Origin: CAYHWW01 sp964360145
GTDB lineage: Bacteria > Bdellovibrionota > UBA1018 > CAYHWW01
DNA length: 24,320 nt
Assembly (NCBI GenBank): GCA_964360145.1
Contig: CAYHWW010000033.1
Span: 1-24,320, forward strand
Direction: 5' to 3'
Both the position numbers and the translations under genes were made by a program. Numbering within the stretch: the first letter of the stretch is position 1; every line of letters starts with the position of its first letter. A model generated the notes under the pieces. It was not told the origin of the DNA. It made no database searches and saw nothing but the letters and a program-made list of their open reading frames with translations. Shown here piece by piece: positions 17,667 to 24,320 of the stretch.

Positions 17667-18941
17667 ATGCAAACTGAACCGATTTATGCGCAAGGCAGCC
17701 GCACGACACGGTTCGCCGTCCCCCTCTGGGCAAAACTCGCCCAGGCCTTGGCCCTCGCCCTCGTCGCCGCGGCGACTGCCCTCGCGGCGCTCGCCGCCGA
17801 TGGCTGGCAATGGGTGGCGGATGCAAGCCTTCTGCGCCTCAGCGTCACCCTGGTGGCGGCCGCCATCGCAGCCTGTGCCGTGGCCTGGGGCGTGAAACGC
17901 ACGGGGGCGCTCCGCTGGCTTCTCGGCATCACCGGGGAGAGAAAATCGAAGGCGTCGGGCACCGACTTGGTGTTCCTCTACCGAGGGCCTTCGTTCTGGC
18001 GGCCCCTCGGCTTGTCACTGGCGCTGGGCCTGCCACTGGTCGCTGCAGGTGGCGCGATCTGGTTCCTCGCCGCCGCCGCTCCCGTGCCACTGTCGGTGAC
18101 CGAGCAGCACGTTCTGGCCCCCGCGTCACCGAGCGGAAAAATTCCCACCCATTTCTGGGACTATGCCCTGCTCTTCCCTGAAGATCTTCTCAACCAACTG
18201 GAAGTGCAGATCCCCTATGAAAAAGGCCCCCCTGAAAAACTATTGCCGCGGGTAACTCTCATAGATCGGGAATCTCGCCGCCCCGTGCTCGAACTTTCCG
18301 GCAAGCGCCCACGCAAAGTGCCTGACCATGACGTGGAGCTCATCTTCCATAACGAGAAGGGCTCGACCCTTGCCGCGCTCTGGCAATTCATCCCCGAAAT
18401 CGTGCGCCTGGAGCGGGAAGCGGGCATGCTCGGTGAAGCGGCCCGCCCGTTGTGGGAACGCCCTCAGCTGGCCCTCATCCACTTCGGCACCGGCGATGAA
18501 GGGGCCATGGCCATCGGCACCCCCTGGCCAGAAGGGGCTGCGGGCGAGATCGACCAGCGCTTCTTCTACCGCACCGATGAAGGCGCTATCTTTCAAGTGC
18601 GTGCGCGCGACAGCCGCATGCTCCCCGTTCTTGCCAGCGTGCGAGTGACCCATGATGCCCACGGTACTCTGAAGGAACGCAAGGAATGGGCCCTTGCCCA
18701 GGTGCAAGAAGGCTTGAGTCGCGCCTTCAAACCGGGGGCTGCGGACAGTGCGCGCACGAGGCTCATGCTCGCCATCGCATCGCTCCTCACCATGGACCCC
18801 CGGGACCCGGAGGCCTTTTTCCATCTGGGTAAACTCGCCAGAGACGCCGACACGGTGCACGCGGCGCTGCGCTACGGCCGGGACGTGGGGCTGGAGCCGG
18901 CAAAGTTGGCCGAGCTGCAGGCGGAGCTGGAAAACCGGTAG
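17667..18941 (+). CDS. Membrane protein of unknown function
   Basis: A 424-residue protein that I cannot place. Three hydrophobic segments lie at about 22-44, 55-76 and 113-137, with a basic loop (GITGERKSKASG) between the second and third. The rest, about 285 residues, is soluble-looking. It has a beta-rich middle (VTLIDRESRRPVLELSG, DVELIFHNEKG) and a helical C-terminus, MDPRDPEAFFHLGKLARDADTVHAALRYG, that resembles a TPR hairpin. Start is ATG 17667 (GTG 17658 also possible); neither has a ribosome site. It diverges from motA over about 31 bp, so shared regulation or a link to the envelope or motor is possible but unproven. Domain order suggests a membrane anchor with a large domain on one side. 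Confidence 0.75.
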   Translation: MQTEPIYAQGSRTTRFAVPLWAKLAQALALALVAAATALAALAADGWQWVADASLLRLSVTLVAAAIAACAVAWGVKRTGALRWLLGITGERKSKASGTDLVFLYRGPSFWRPLGLSLALGLPLVAAGGAIWFLAAAAPVPLSVTEQHVLAPASPSGKIPTHFWDYALLFPEDLLNQLEVQIPYEKGPPEKLLPRVTLIDRESRRPVLELSGKRPRKVPDHDVELIFHNEKGSTLAALWQFIPEIVRLEREAGMLGEAARPLWERPQLALIHFGTGDEGAMAIGTPWPEGAAGEIDQRFFYRTDEGAIFQVRARDSRMLPVLASVRVTHDAHGTLKERKEWALAQVQEGLSRAFKPGAADSARTRLMLAIASLLTMDPRDPEAFFHLGKLARDADTVHAALRYGRDVGLEPAKLAELQAELENR

Positions 18942-19030
18942 GCCCTAAGCGGCAATATGTGCTGCGGCGGGCGCGGCATTCACCGCGGAAACCTCACCCT
19001 CAGCGACATCATTGACGAAACGATCTGTGA

Positions 19031-19036
19031 TGAGGG
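19031..19036 (+). promoter_or_regulatory. Ribosome binding site fixing the lipoprotein start
   Basis: A purine-rich GAGGGG stretch about 7-9 nt before ATG 19045. It selects this start over the upstream TTG 19012 and ATG 19030, and places the lipobox at the usual distance from the N-terminus. Confidence 0.6.
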
Positions 19037-19044
19037 GTGAAGCC

Positions 19045-20022
19045 ATGGTCGCATCACGGAAATATGGAGCACAGCGCCGACGCACCCACGCCGCGGTCGC
19101 CGCGCTAGCCCTTTGCCTCATGACTTCGGGCTGCTTGACTGAGCAAGCCACATCGAACCGCGCCGCTACGGCGAGCACCAGCGCCACACCCACAGCATCA
19201 CCATCGGCCAGCACGAGCAGCACGGTGACCAGTGGGCCCATGGCCGTGCAGATCATCATGGCCACGGGCGCGGCGGGAAGTTTCAACGCGGGGTCAGTGC
19301 CCGCCAGTGGCGGCACCTACGTCACCGCTGCGCGGGTTTTTGATCTCGCGGGCAACTTGATCACGAACCACACCAGTCAATACCCCAGCTGGTGGTTCCA
19401 AGATGCGGGTGTATTCCTCACCTCCACTTCCACTTCCTATCCGGGCGGTGGCGCCGGCGCCACGAGCAGCAACAGCACGGATCGGGAACTCACTCCCTGC
19501 GCCTACTTTGACAGCACTGACGATAACAACCCTGAAAACACAGGCTACTTCACCATCGATGGGATCATGACCAATGCGGCATCGCTGAGTGATGCAACCC
19601 CCACCGCCGACATCGACCAATGCGCGGCGATCACGGCGGCGGAACGCGCCAAGATGGGCCTCTATGTGCGCATCCGCCGCAGTGGTTCCTCCATGGGCTC
19701 CAGCGATAAGATCCAGATGATTGTGAAGGCAAAGCCGCTGACCCCACCGAATACGGCGCCAGTTCCCACGAGCTGCGTGGTGGGTGGCGTCTTTGATGCC
19801 ACGGCCTGCGCCACCAACGTCTTTACCATGGCCATGCGCACGGCGATCACCGCGGCGGCACGCCCCTTCTACATGCTGATGCCTTCCGCTAAAGCGCTTG
19901 ACCTCATCTCCGAGAGCGTCCTTCTCCCCGTCAATATTGATTCTTCCATCACTGCCCTCACCGTGGATCGTTTGAAGGGCGGAGCCGTGTTCTACAGCAT
20001 CATCTTGGTAAAGGTGCCATGA
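19045..20022 (+). CDS. Putative lipoprotein sharing a C-terminal module with the next gene product
   Basis: A 325-residue protein with a basic N-terminus, a hydrophobic stretch and a lipobox-like MTSGC (Cys30), followed by a Ser/Thr/Pro/Ala tract (about 35-65) typical of a tether. No known catalytic motif. The C-terminal part resembles the end of the downstream 1112-residue protein: GLYVRIRRS...KIQMIVKAKPLTPP (from ~203) against GAVYIDIDRS...LLINIKMMPFSPP, and DSSITALTVDRLKGGAVFYSI against DSRINLIKIERVRGTVKLYDM at the extreme end. Its stop overlaps the next start as ATGA, so the two are co-translated. Together they look like a surface or pilus-tip pair, which is inference. Confidence 0.75.
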   Translation: MVASRKYGAQRRRTHAAVAALALCLMTSGCLTEQATSNRAATASTSATPTASPSASTSSTVTSGPMAVQIIMATGAAGSFNAGSVPASGGTYVTAARVFDLAGNLITNHTSQYPSWWFQDAGVFLTSTSTSYPGGGAGATSSNSTDRELTPCAYFDSTDDNNPENTGYFTIDGIMTNAASLSDATPTADIDQCAAITAAERAKMGLYVRIRRSGSSMGSSDKIQMIVKAKPLTPPNTAPVPTSCVVGGVFDATACATNVFTMAMRTAITAAARPFYMLMPSAKALDLISESVLLPVNIDSSITALTVDRLKGGAVFYSIILVKVP

Positions 20023-23000
20023 GTAGGCAGTCGAGAAAGGCGCCAGATCCGAGACGGAGCCCCGAGGACCCGACAACGAAGGAGATGGCCCTTTATCGGC
20101 TGCCTACTGGTCAACGAACTAAAGGGCTGCTTTCGCTGGCGCTCCTTGCCGGCATGCTGGCGCTGGCGGGCGCGAGCACGTCGCTCCTCTCCTCTTATCA
20201 AGCAGCGAAGAGCACCAAAATTATTTTCAATAAGCGCTTCTTCTACAACAACGCTGAGCCGCTGAATTCCATCGGCTGCGCCGGCGATACCAAGGCCTAC
20301 TTCGACCCCCAGCTTGATCGCCAAGCGCCGGTGAAACCCTCCTGGCTGAAGAACGTGTCCGTGGATCTCACCAACGCCAACGCGCCCTTTGGCTCCAGCC
20401 GCTCCATTTTTTGTTCCTATGGTTCCGCGAGCTCCAGCGCGCCACCGGAATGCCAAGGCCCCTTCCCCCCCGCCTATTGCAGCGGCACGCCGCCCCCTTC
20501 AAACTGCGCGGCCTTCGACGACAAGCAATCGCTCACGGGCTATCAGACGAAGGCCTATCTCATCGGGGGCATTGCTTGCGAAACCACTGCCTGCCAAACC
20601 GTGAGTGACCAGATTTACGCGGTGACCATCAATGACACGACCGGCTTATCGAACCCCATCAGCGCGGTGACCATCACGCGGTCGCCGTCGGCGCTGAATC
20701 AGGCCAGCACTGCAGCCAACGCGCCGGTGTTTGGTGCATGGGCCTTTGACGAGGAGCATGATTGGCTCTTCGGTCTGAGCGGCGCCACCGGCGCGGGCGC
20801 CATCAGCAGCGCCGTGCAACGCCTGGCCCAGAAGCCCGCGCCTACCTCCACGGTGGATCCCAGCATTCCTACCATCAGCGATGTCTCTTCTAAAATTGAC
20901 ATCTACCCCGGCGTCGTCGGCATCAGAGCCGATATCTCCGGCACGTTTGCGGGCATCGTCAATGCCAACATCATGACGAATCCCATGGATCGCGTGGGAT
21001 CGTCTCTCACTTACATCCCCCGCCGGTCGTCCTCTGTACGCCGATCCTACGTAGACGGCGCTGGCAACGCCCAGTCTGGCAACGCCGTCATCGCCGACGG
21101 CTCCAATTGCGATACGACCCTGGCCGCGTTCACCGGCTGCATCCTGCAAGCGAGCCCCACGCCCGGGGAAGATGCGGAGCACGGCTGGGAGGACAGCGAC
21201 TTCTTCCTCTCCATCGGTGGCATCAGCAACGGGGTCGCCGGTTCCTCCGCTCTTTCAAGCACCATCGCAGCACTTCTCCCCCATCGCCTTTCACGAAAGA
21301 TCAGCAGCAATATCAGCGATACGGCCATCGACGCCCTGTCTTGGGAGTGGCTCAATCACTTTGCGGACGCACCTGCCACGGCAGCAGGCGACGCTAACCT
21401 GATGCCCATCGTAAAACTGAGCACCGATGGCACGATTCCCACGAGCTGGACCCACACAGATCGTTTCGAAACTCCACAAACCGGGATTTTTCGTTCCCGG
21501 GCCCATCACAGGGCGGTCTACGACCCCCGGATGAACCGGGTTTATATTTTCGGCGGCATTGTCTCCAACGGAGGCGGCGCCACCGACACCACCGATGAAA
21601 ACGATGTCACCCATCGCGGTGACCTCACCGCCGCGGGACGAACTCTCATCCCCACAACGGAGACCTGGATCTACGACGTCGCGGATACGATGCGCCCCCC
21701 GACGCTCGCCTGCCGCACATCAAAGTCCGTCATCACCGGCGGTGCTGTAAACGAATCATTGCCCGGGCTCATGAGGACCGCACGCGGTGCCACGGCCAGC
21801 GCGAACATGATCGACTTCCGCACCTTCCCCCCCTCGCTCTTGGCCTATGAGCAAGCCGACGCCATCTCGCCCCCCGGCGGCTGCTTGCAATACGCCCAGC
21901 CAGTCACGGCGAGCCCCGCCGCTACGCCTTCAGCGACGCCCACCGCCGCAGGGTCGCTGGCCGACGACTACGGCCTCATGGATCTCTACACGCCGCCGCC
22001 CCGGCGCTTCGAACAGGCCATGGCCTTCGATGAACGCCAAGGCGTCATCATCATGTTCGGCGGTTGCAACAACGCGCCCAATTCCGCGGACGTCACCGCC
22101 AATGGCCTGAGAGGCCCCGGCGCCAGTGCCGCCAATACGAACTACTTCGACCCCACCCGCAACTGCACGGGGCGCACCGACTTCTTGAACGATACCTGGC
22201 TCTTCGTCCCGCCAGATATGCTGGAGTCCGCGCTGGTGGTCCCCAGCGGTTCCAGCAGCGCGACCTACACCTTCGGCCGCCCTGATTTAGTTTCGCCCTT
22301 GGACCCTGCATTGCTCACGCAGCCCCTGGAGTTCAATAGCGGTGCCAGCACGCCTTCGGGCAACGAGCTCCAGGCCCACACCAACGGCACATGGATCCGC
22401 CTCAATGCTGACGACGGCGCCACCAGTCAGGGCAGCGGCACTTACCCGCTGGCGCGAGCCTCCGCCGCATTCTGGTACGACAAATCCCACGGCAAATTCT
22501 ATATGTTCGGGGGTAAAACATGTTCGGGTTGCACCACTAGCAATGAAAGCACCCAACTCCTCAACGACCTCTGGGAATTCACGCCACCCACGGCGAGCGA
22601 GTGCGCTCGTTCCTATACCAGTGCAGCCTCTGAAATCCGCTGCGCCAGCAGCGGCACCTGGCGCATGGTGAGCCCAGGCACGGACGCACACTCCTTCAAG
22701 ACGGGCACACCCCGCAATGACCACTACCCACCCCCCACCATGGCGGCGGCTGGCGTCTACGCCACCCGCGCTCCCGGTGACTACGACCACTATGGTGACG
22801 GCTTCTACACCATTTCTGACGGGAGCTGCGCGGGCCAAGGCCCCGTGATGGGCTCTGATGCCACCAGCAAAGAACGCGTGGGCGCCGTGTACATCGACAT
22901 CGACCGCTCCCAGTTCGCCAGCACCGAGAATCTTCTCATCAACATCAAGATGATGCCCTTCTCGCCACCGAGTTACGACCAGAGCGGCATCGAGCAGAAT

Positions 23001-23357
23001 GACGGCACCAAGCTACCGGGCTACCACTTCAACGGCACCTATGGCGCAAGCACCGCCGACGACCACGACACGGCCACGGAATCCGACCGAGCGCTGCTGC
23101 GAGTGCTGTTGATGGTGAACCCCATCAATTCCATTGATGCGCTCTTCACCCAACTGCAGCCGCGGTTCCGCTCGTACCAGGCGCCCGGCACCGCCCTCGT
23201 GGCCCAAGAGTTCGACCTCGCCGCCAGCGGCACGGGCCAACCCACGGAGAAACAAATCTTCGTGCCCCTCTCACTTGATAGCCGCATCAACCTCATCAAA
23301 ATCGAGCGCGTGCGCGGCACCGTGAAACTCTACGACATGACCGTGACCAAGTTCTGA
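20019..23357 (+). CDS. Large kelch-like beta-propeller protein with prepilin-like N-terminus
   Basis: A 1112-residue envelope protein. Residues 33-58 (RTKG, then LLSLALLAGMLALAG) look like a class III/type IV prepilin leader of the PilX/GspK sort: basic residues and Gly36, then a hydrophobic helix without Glu5, and FFYNNAEP 43 residues on, where PilX-type proteins have their conserved AE. At least three kelch-type blades are visible: HRAVYDPRMNRVYIFGG (~495), QAMAFDERQGVIIMFGG with LNDTWLF (~664-729), and AAFWYDKSHGKFYMFGG with LNDLWEF (~815-857). Weaker ones lie near 177 and 240. The last ~160 residues match the lipoprotein's C-terminal module. The start at 20019 has AAAGGTG upstream and overlaps the lipoprotein stop. 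Hairpin copy 3 begins at its stop. Confidence 0.75.
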   Translation: MSRQSRKAPDPRRSPEDPTTKEMALYRLPTGQRTKGLLSLALLAGMLALAGASTSLLSSYQAAKSTKIIFNKRFFYNNAEPLNSIGCAGDTKAYFDPQLDRQAPVKPSWLKNVSVDLTNANAPFGSSRSIFCSYGSASSSAPPECQGPFPPAYCSGTPPPSNCAAFDDKQSLTGYQTKAYLIGGIACETTACQTVSDQIYAVTINDTTGLSNPISAVTITRSPSALNQASTAANAPVFGAWAFDEEHDWLFGLSGATGAGAISSAVQRLAQKPAPTSTVDPSIPTISDVSSKIDIYPGVVGIRADISGTFAGIVNANIMTNPMDRVGSSLTYIPRRSSSVRRSYVDGAGNAQSGNAVIADGSNCDTTLAAFTGCILQASPTPGEDAEHGWEDSDFFLSIGGISNGVAGSSALSSTIAALLPHRLSRKISSNISDTAIDALSWEWLNHFADAPATAAGDANLMPIVKLSTDGTIPTSWTHTDRFETPQTGIFRSRAHHRAVYDPRMNRVYIFGGIVSNGGGATDTTDENDVTHRGDLTAAGRTLIPTTETWIYDVADTMRPPTLACRTSKSVITGGAVNESLPGLMRTARGATASANMIDFRTFPPSLLAYEQADAISPPGGCLQYAQPVTASPAATPSATPTAAGSLADDYGLMDLYTPPPRRFEQAMAFDERQGVIIMFGGCNNAPNSADVTANGLRGPGASAANTNYFDPTRNCTGRTDFLNDTWLFVPPDMLESALVVPSGSSSATYTFGRPDLVSPLDPALLTQPLEFNSGASTPSGNELQAHTNGTWIRLNADDGATSQGSGTYPLARASAAFWYDKSHGKFYMFGGKTCSGCTTSNESTQLLNDLWEFTPPTASECARSYTSAASEIRCASSGTWRMVSPGTDAHSFKTGTPRNDHYPPPTMAAAGVYATRAPGDYDHYGDGFYTISDGSCAGQGPVMGSDATSKERVGAVYIDIDRSQFASTENLLINIKMMPFSPPSYDQSGIEQNDGTKLPGYHFNGTYGASTADDHDTATESDRALLRVLLMVNPINSIDALFTQLQPRFRSYQAPGTALVAQEFDLAASGTGQPTEKQIFVPLSLDSRINLIKIERVRGTVKLYDMTVTKF

Positions 23358-23428
23358 CGCCAAAAGGTACGCCGTTACTTTTTATTACGCAGTGAGTCGC
23401 AAAAAGTAACGGCGTACCTTTTGGCGTC
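23356..23428. repeat. Long hairpin repeat, copy 3
   Basis: The best copy: a perfect 28-bp stem (23356-23383 and 23401-23428, GACGCCAAAAGG.../...CCTTTTGGCGTC) with a 17-nt loop holding ACGCAGTGAGTC. It overlaps the last bases of the TGA stop of the kelch-like gene. A stem this long and stable must affect the 3' end of that transcript; it probably acts as the terminator. Confidence 0.85.
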
Positions 23429-23492
23429 AATGACTTACAAAATTACTCAAGATTACGCTTTATCCTGCCGATGAGTTCCCAAGGGAGCAGCT

Positions 23493-23873
23493 ATGCCCAA
23501 GGAAATCTGTCGTCTCGCCGTAGTTTTATTGGCCATTGCCTCAATGCTGGAGAGCGCCGTAGCTAAAGACAAATCTGCGTCCTCCACGGGCCGTCGCCCT
23601 GCCTCTTTGTCCGCCCTGGCAGCGCCGGGGGTCACCCATGCGCGCCCGGACCATACCGCGCGCAAACGGGGTTACCGCTTCATCGGCTCTGGCCGCCTGC
23701 CTAGCGGCGGTGCCACGGAAACTCTGCTTGTGAGCGAAGGCCCCGGCGGCTCGGAAAATAGTTCCCAGCTCATGGCGCCCCGCATCAGCCTCCCGCGTGA
23801 GCGCACCATGCCTCGACAAGGTACCCTTTCACCCCAGTACAATTATACCGACGTCAACATCCAGTTCCGTTGA
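23493..23873 (+). CDS. Small exported protein of unknown function
   Basis: A 126-residue protein with a signal peptide (MPKEICRLAVVLLAIASM, cleavage after AVA near 24) and AAGGGAG 5 nt before its ATG. The mature part is basic and low in cysteine, with an Arg-rich middle (HTARKRGYRFIGSGRLPSGG) and a tail ending YNYTDVNIQFR. No family recognised. It lies between hairpin copy 3 and the next gene and probably has its own promoter in 23429-23480. Periplasmic or secreted location is inferred from the signal only. Confidence 0.7.
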   Translation: MPKEICRLAVVLLAIASMLESAVAKDKSASSTGRRPASLSALAAPGVTHARPDHTARKRGYRFIGSGRLPSGGATETLLVSEGPGGSENSSQLMAPRISLPRERTMPRQGTLSPQYNYTDVNIQFR

Positions 23874-23909
23874 GTTAAACTGTTTACATATACTGAGGAG
23901 GACCAATCC

Positions 23910-24197
23910 ATGTCCAAAAAGAACAAATTCGATCTCACGGGTCTCGTACACCATGGCCGCCTGAAAGACGGGGAGACCGTCTATTTCGTGAGCGACCCCT
24001 CCAAGACCGCCATCGTCACCAAGCAGCCCAGCGGTGAATATAAGTTGAAGTACGGCAAAGAGACCATGACCGTCCATGCCTGCGCCACCATGTTCCTGGG
24101 CACCGAGTGCCCTGACCACGCCAGCCGCTGGCTACGCAACGCCGGCGGAAAGACGCTCTATGAAGTGTGGCAAGCCGACCTAGCCGACGCAGCGTAG
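23910..24197 (+). CDS. Small protein resembling a RAMA-type domain
   Basis: A 95-residue cytoplasmic protein with a strong ribosome site (GAGGAGG, 8 nt before ATG 23910). The pattern DLTGLVHHGRLKDGETVYF, a strand pair around a SGEYKLKYGKETMTVHACATMF segment, and a closing ASRWLRN...LYEVWQ resembles the RAMA domain, a small module found next to restriction and methylation enzymes and proposed to read modified DNA. The match is by pattern only and the usual NGW signature is not exact. Stand-alone size and the absence of any methylase or nuclease nearby are unusual for that family. An uncharacterised short protein is the fallback. Confidence 0.7.
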   Translation: MSKKNKFDLTGLVHHGRLKDGETVYFVSDPSKTAIVTKQPSGEYKLKYGKETMTVHACATMFLGTECPDHASRWLRNAGGKTLYEVWQADLADAA

Positions 24198-24205
24198 GCT
24201 CGGTC

Positions 24206-24265
24206 TTTTCCCGCATAGCTTCGTTGTCGTCGTCGTGGCCTCCACGCGGCGTACAGGAGTACGCC
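24206..24265 (+). repeat. 3'-flanking repeat copy B with small hairpin
   Basis: Follows the last gene. It contains TTTTCCCGC (24206-24214), CTTCGTTGTCGTCGTCG (24219-24235), CTCCACGCG (24240-24248) and then the dyad GGCGTACAGGAGTACGCC (24248-24265, 7-bp stem, 4-nt loop). The first three blocks match copy A at the start of the window in order and orientation. The rest, to the window end, shows no gene and no further structure that I can name. Confidence 0.55.
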
Positions 24266-24320
24266 TTGGTCGGCCACTTCCTCCTCCCGTCGCCTACGCA
24301 TCCTGCTTCGGCGCAGCTGC

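Noticed and set aside
18240..18860. Minus-strand frame of about 200 codons opposite the membrane-protein gene
   Set aside because: No ribosome site or motif; the plus-strand frame is longer and has coherent membrane segments.
23889..23894. TATACT as a -10 box for the RAMA-like gene
   Set aside because: The start it predicts falls inside the GAGGAGG ribosome site, and no -35 lies at proper distance. The same problem affects TATACT before purF.

Overview
The window looks like a chromosomal piece of a GC-rich, Gram-negative, flagellated bacterium. Evidence is the MotA/MotB stator, many Sec-type signal peptides, a lipoprotein and a pilin-like N-terminus. The set of purine, diaminopimelate and motility genes beside very large, cysteine-rich exported proteins of unknown family would suit Bdellovibrionota/Oligoflexia or another delta-proteobacterial lineage, but no gene here fixes the taxonomy. 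I see no rRNA, tRNA, CRISPR array, integrase or transposase.

Layout. (1) 56-3956, minus: a tight purF-purC-purD operon with overlapping genes. (2) 4102-5152: a small plus-strand gene that overlaps convergently with dapF. (3) 5175-5437: a long hairpin repeat and a 100-N scaffold gap whose two sides are identical over 55 bp, probably an assembly artefact. (4) 5434-15911, minus: a four-gene block of exported proteins. In order of transcription these are a CsgG-like protein; a second CsgG-like domain fused to a subtilisin-like domain with a degraded active site; and two giant cysteine-rich secreted proteins. (5) 16177-17635, minus: motA-motB. (6) 17667-23357, plus: a membrane protein, a lipoprotein, and a 1112-residue kelch-like protein with a prepilin-like N-terminus. 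The lipoprotein and the kelch-like protein share a C-terminal module. (7) 23493-24197, plus: a small exported protein and a small RAMA-like protein.

Punctuation. A near-identical long inverted repeat (arms AAAAGGTACGCCGTTAC.../...GTAACGGCGTACCTTTT) sits 2-3 nt after the stop codon of three unrelated genes: the giant exported protein, motB and the kelch-like protein. It behaves like a dispersed 3'-end or terminator element. A second repeat family (core CTTCGTTGTCGT) follows the last gene at each end of the window.

The most unusual content is the two envelope loci: a CsgG-like/pseudo-subtilase pair upstream of two giant secreted proteins, and the lipoprotein plus pilin-anchored propeller pair. 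Both look like surface or secretion machinery that I cannot assign to a described system.
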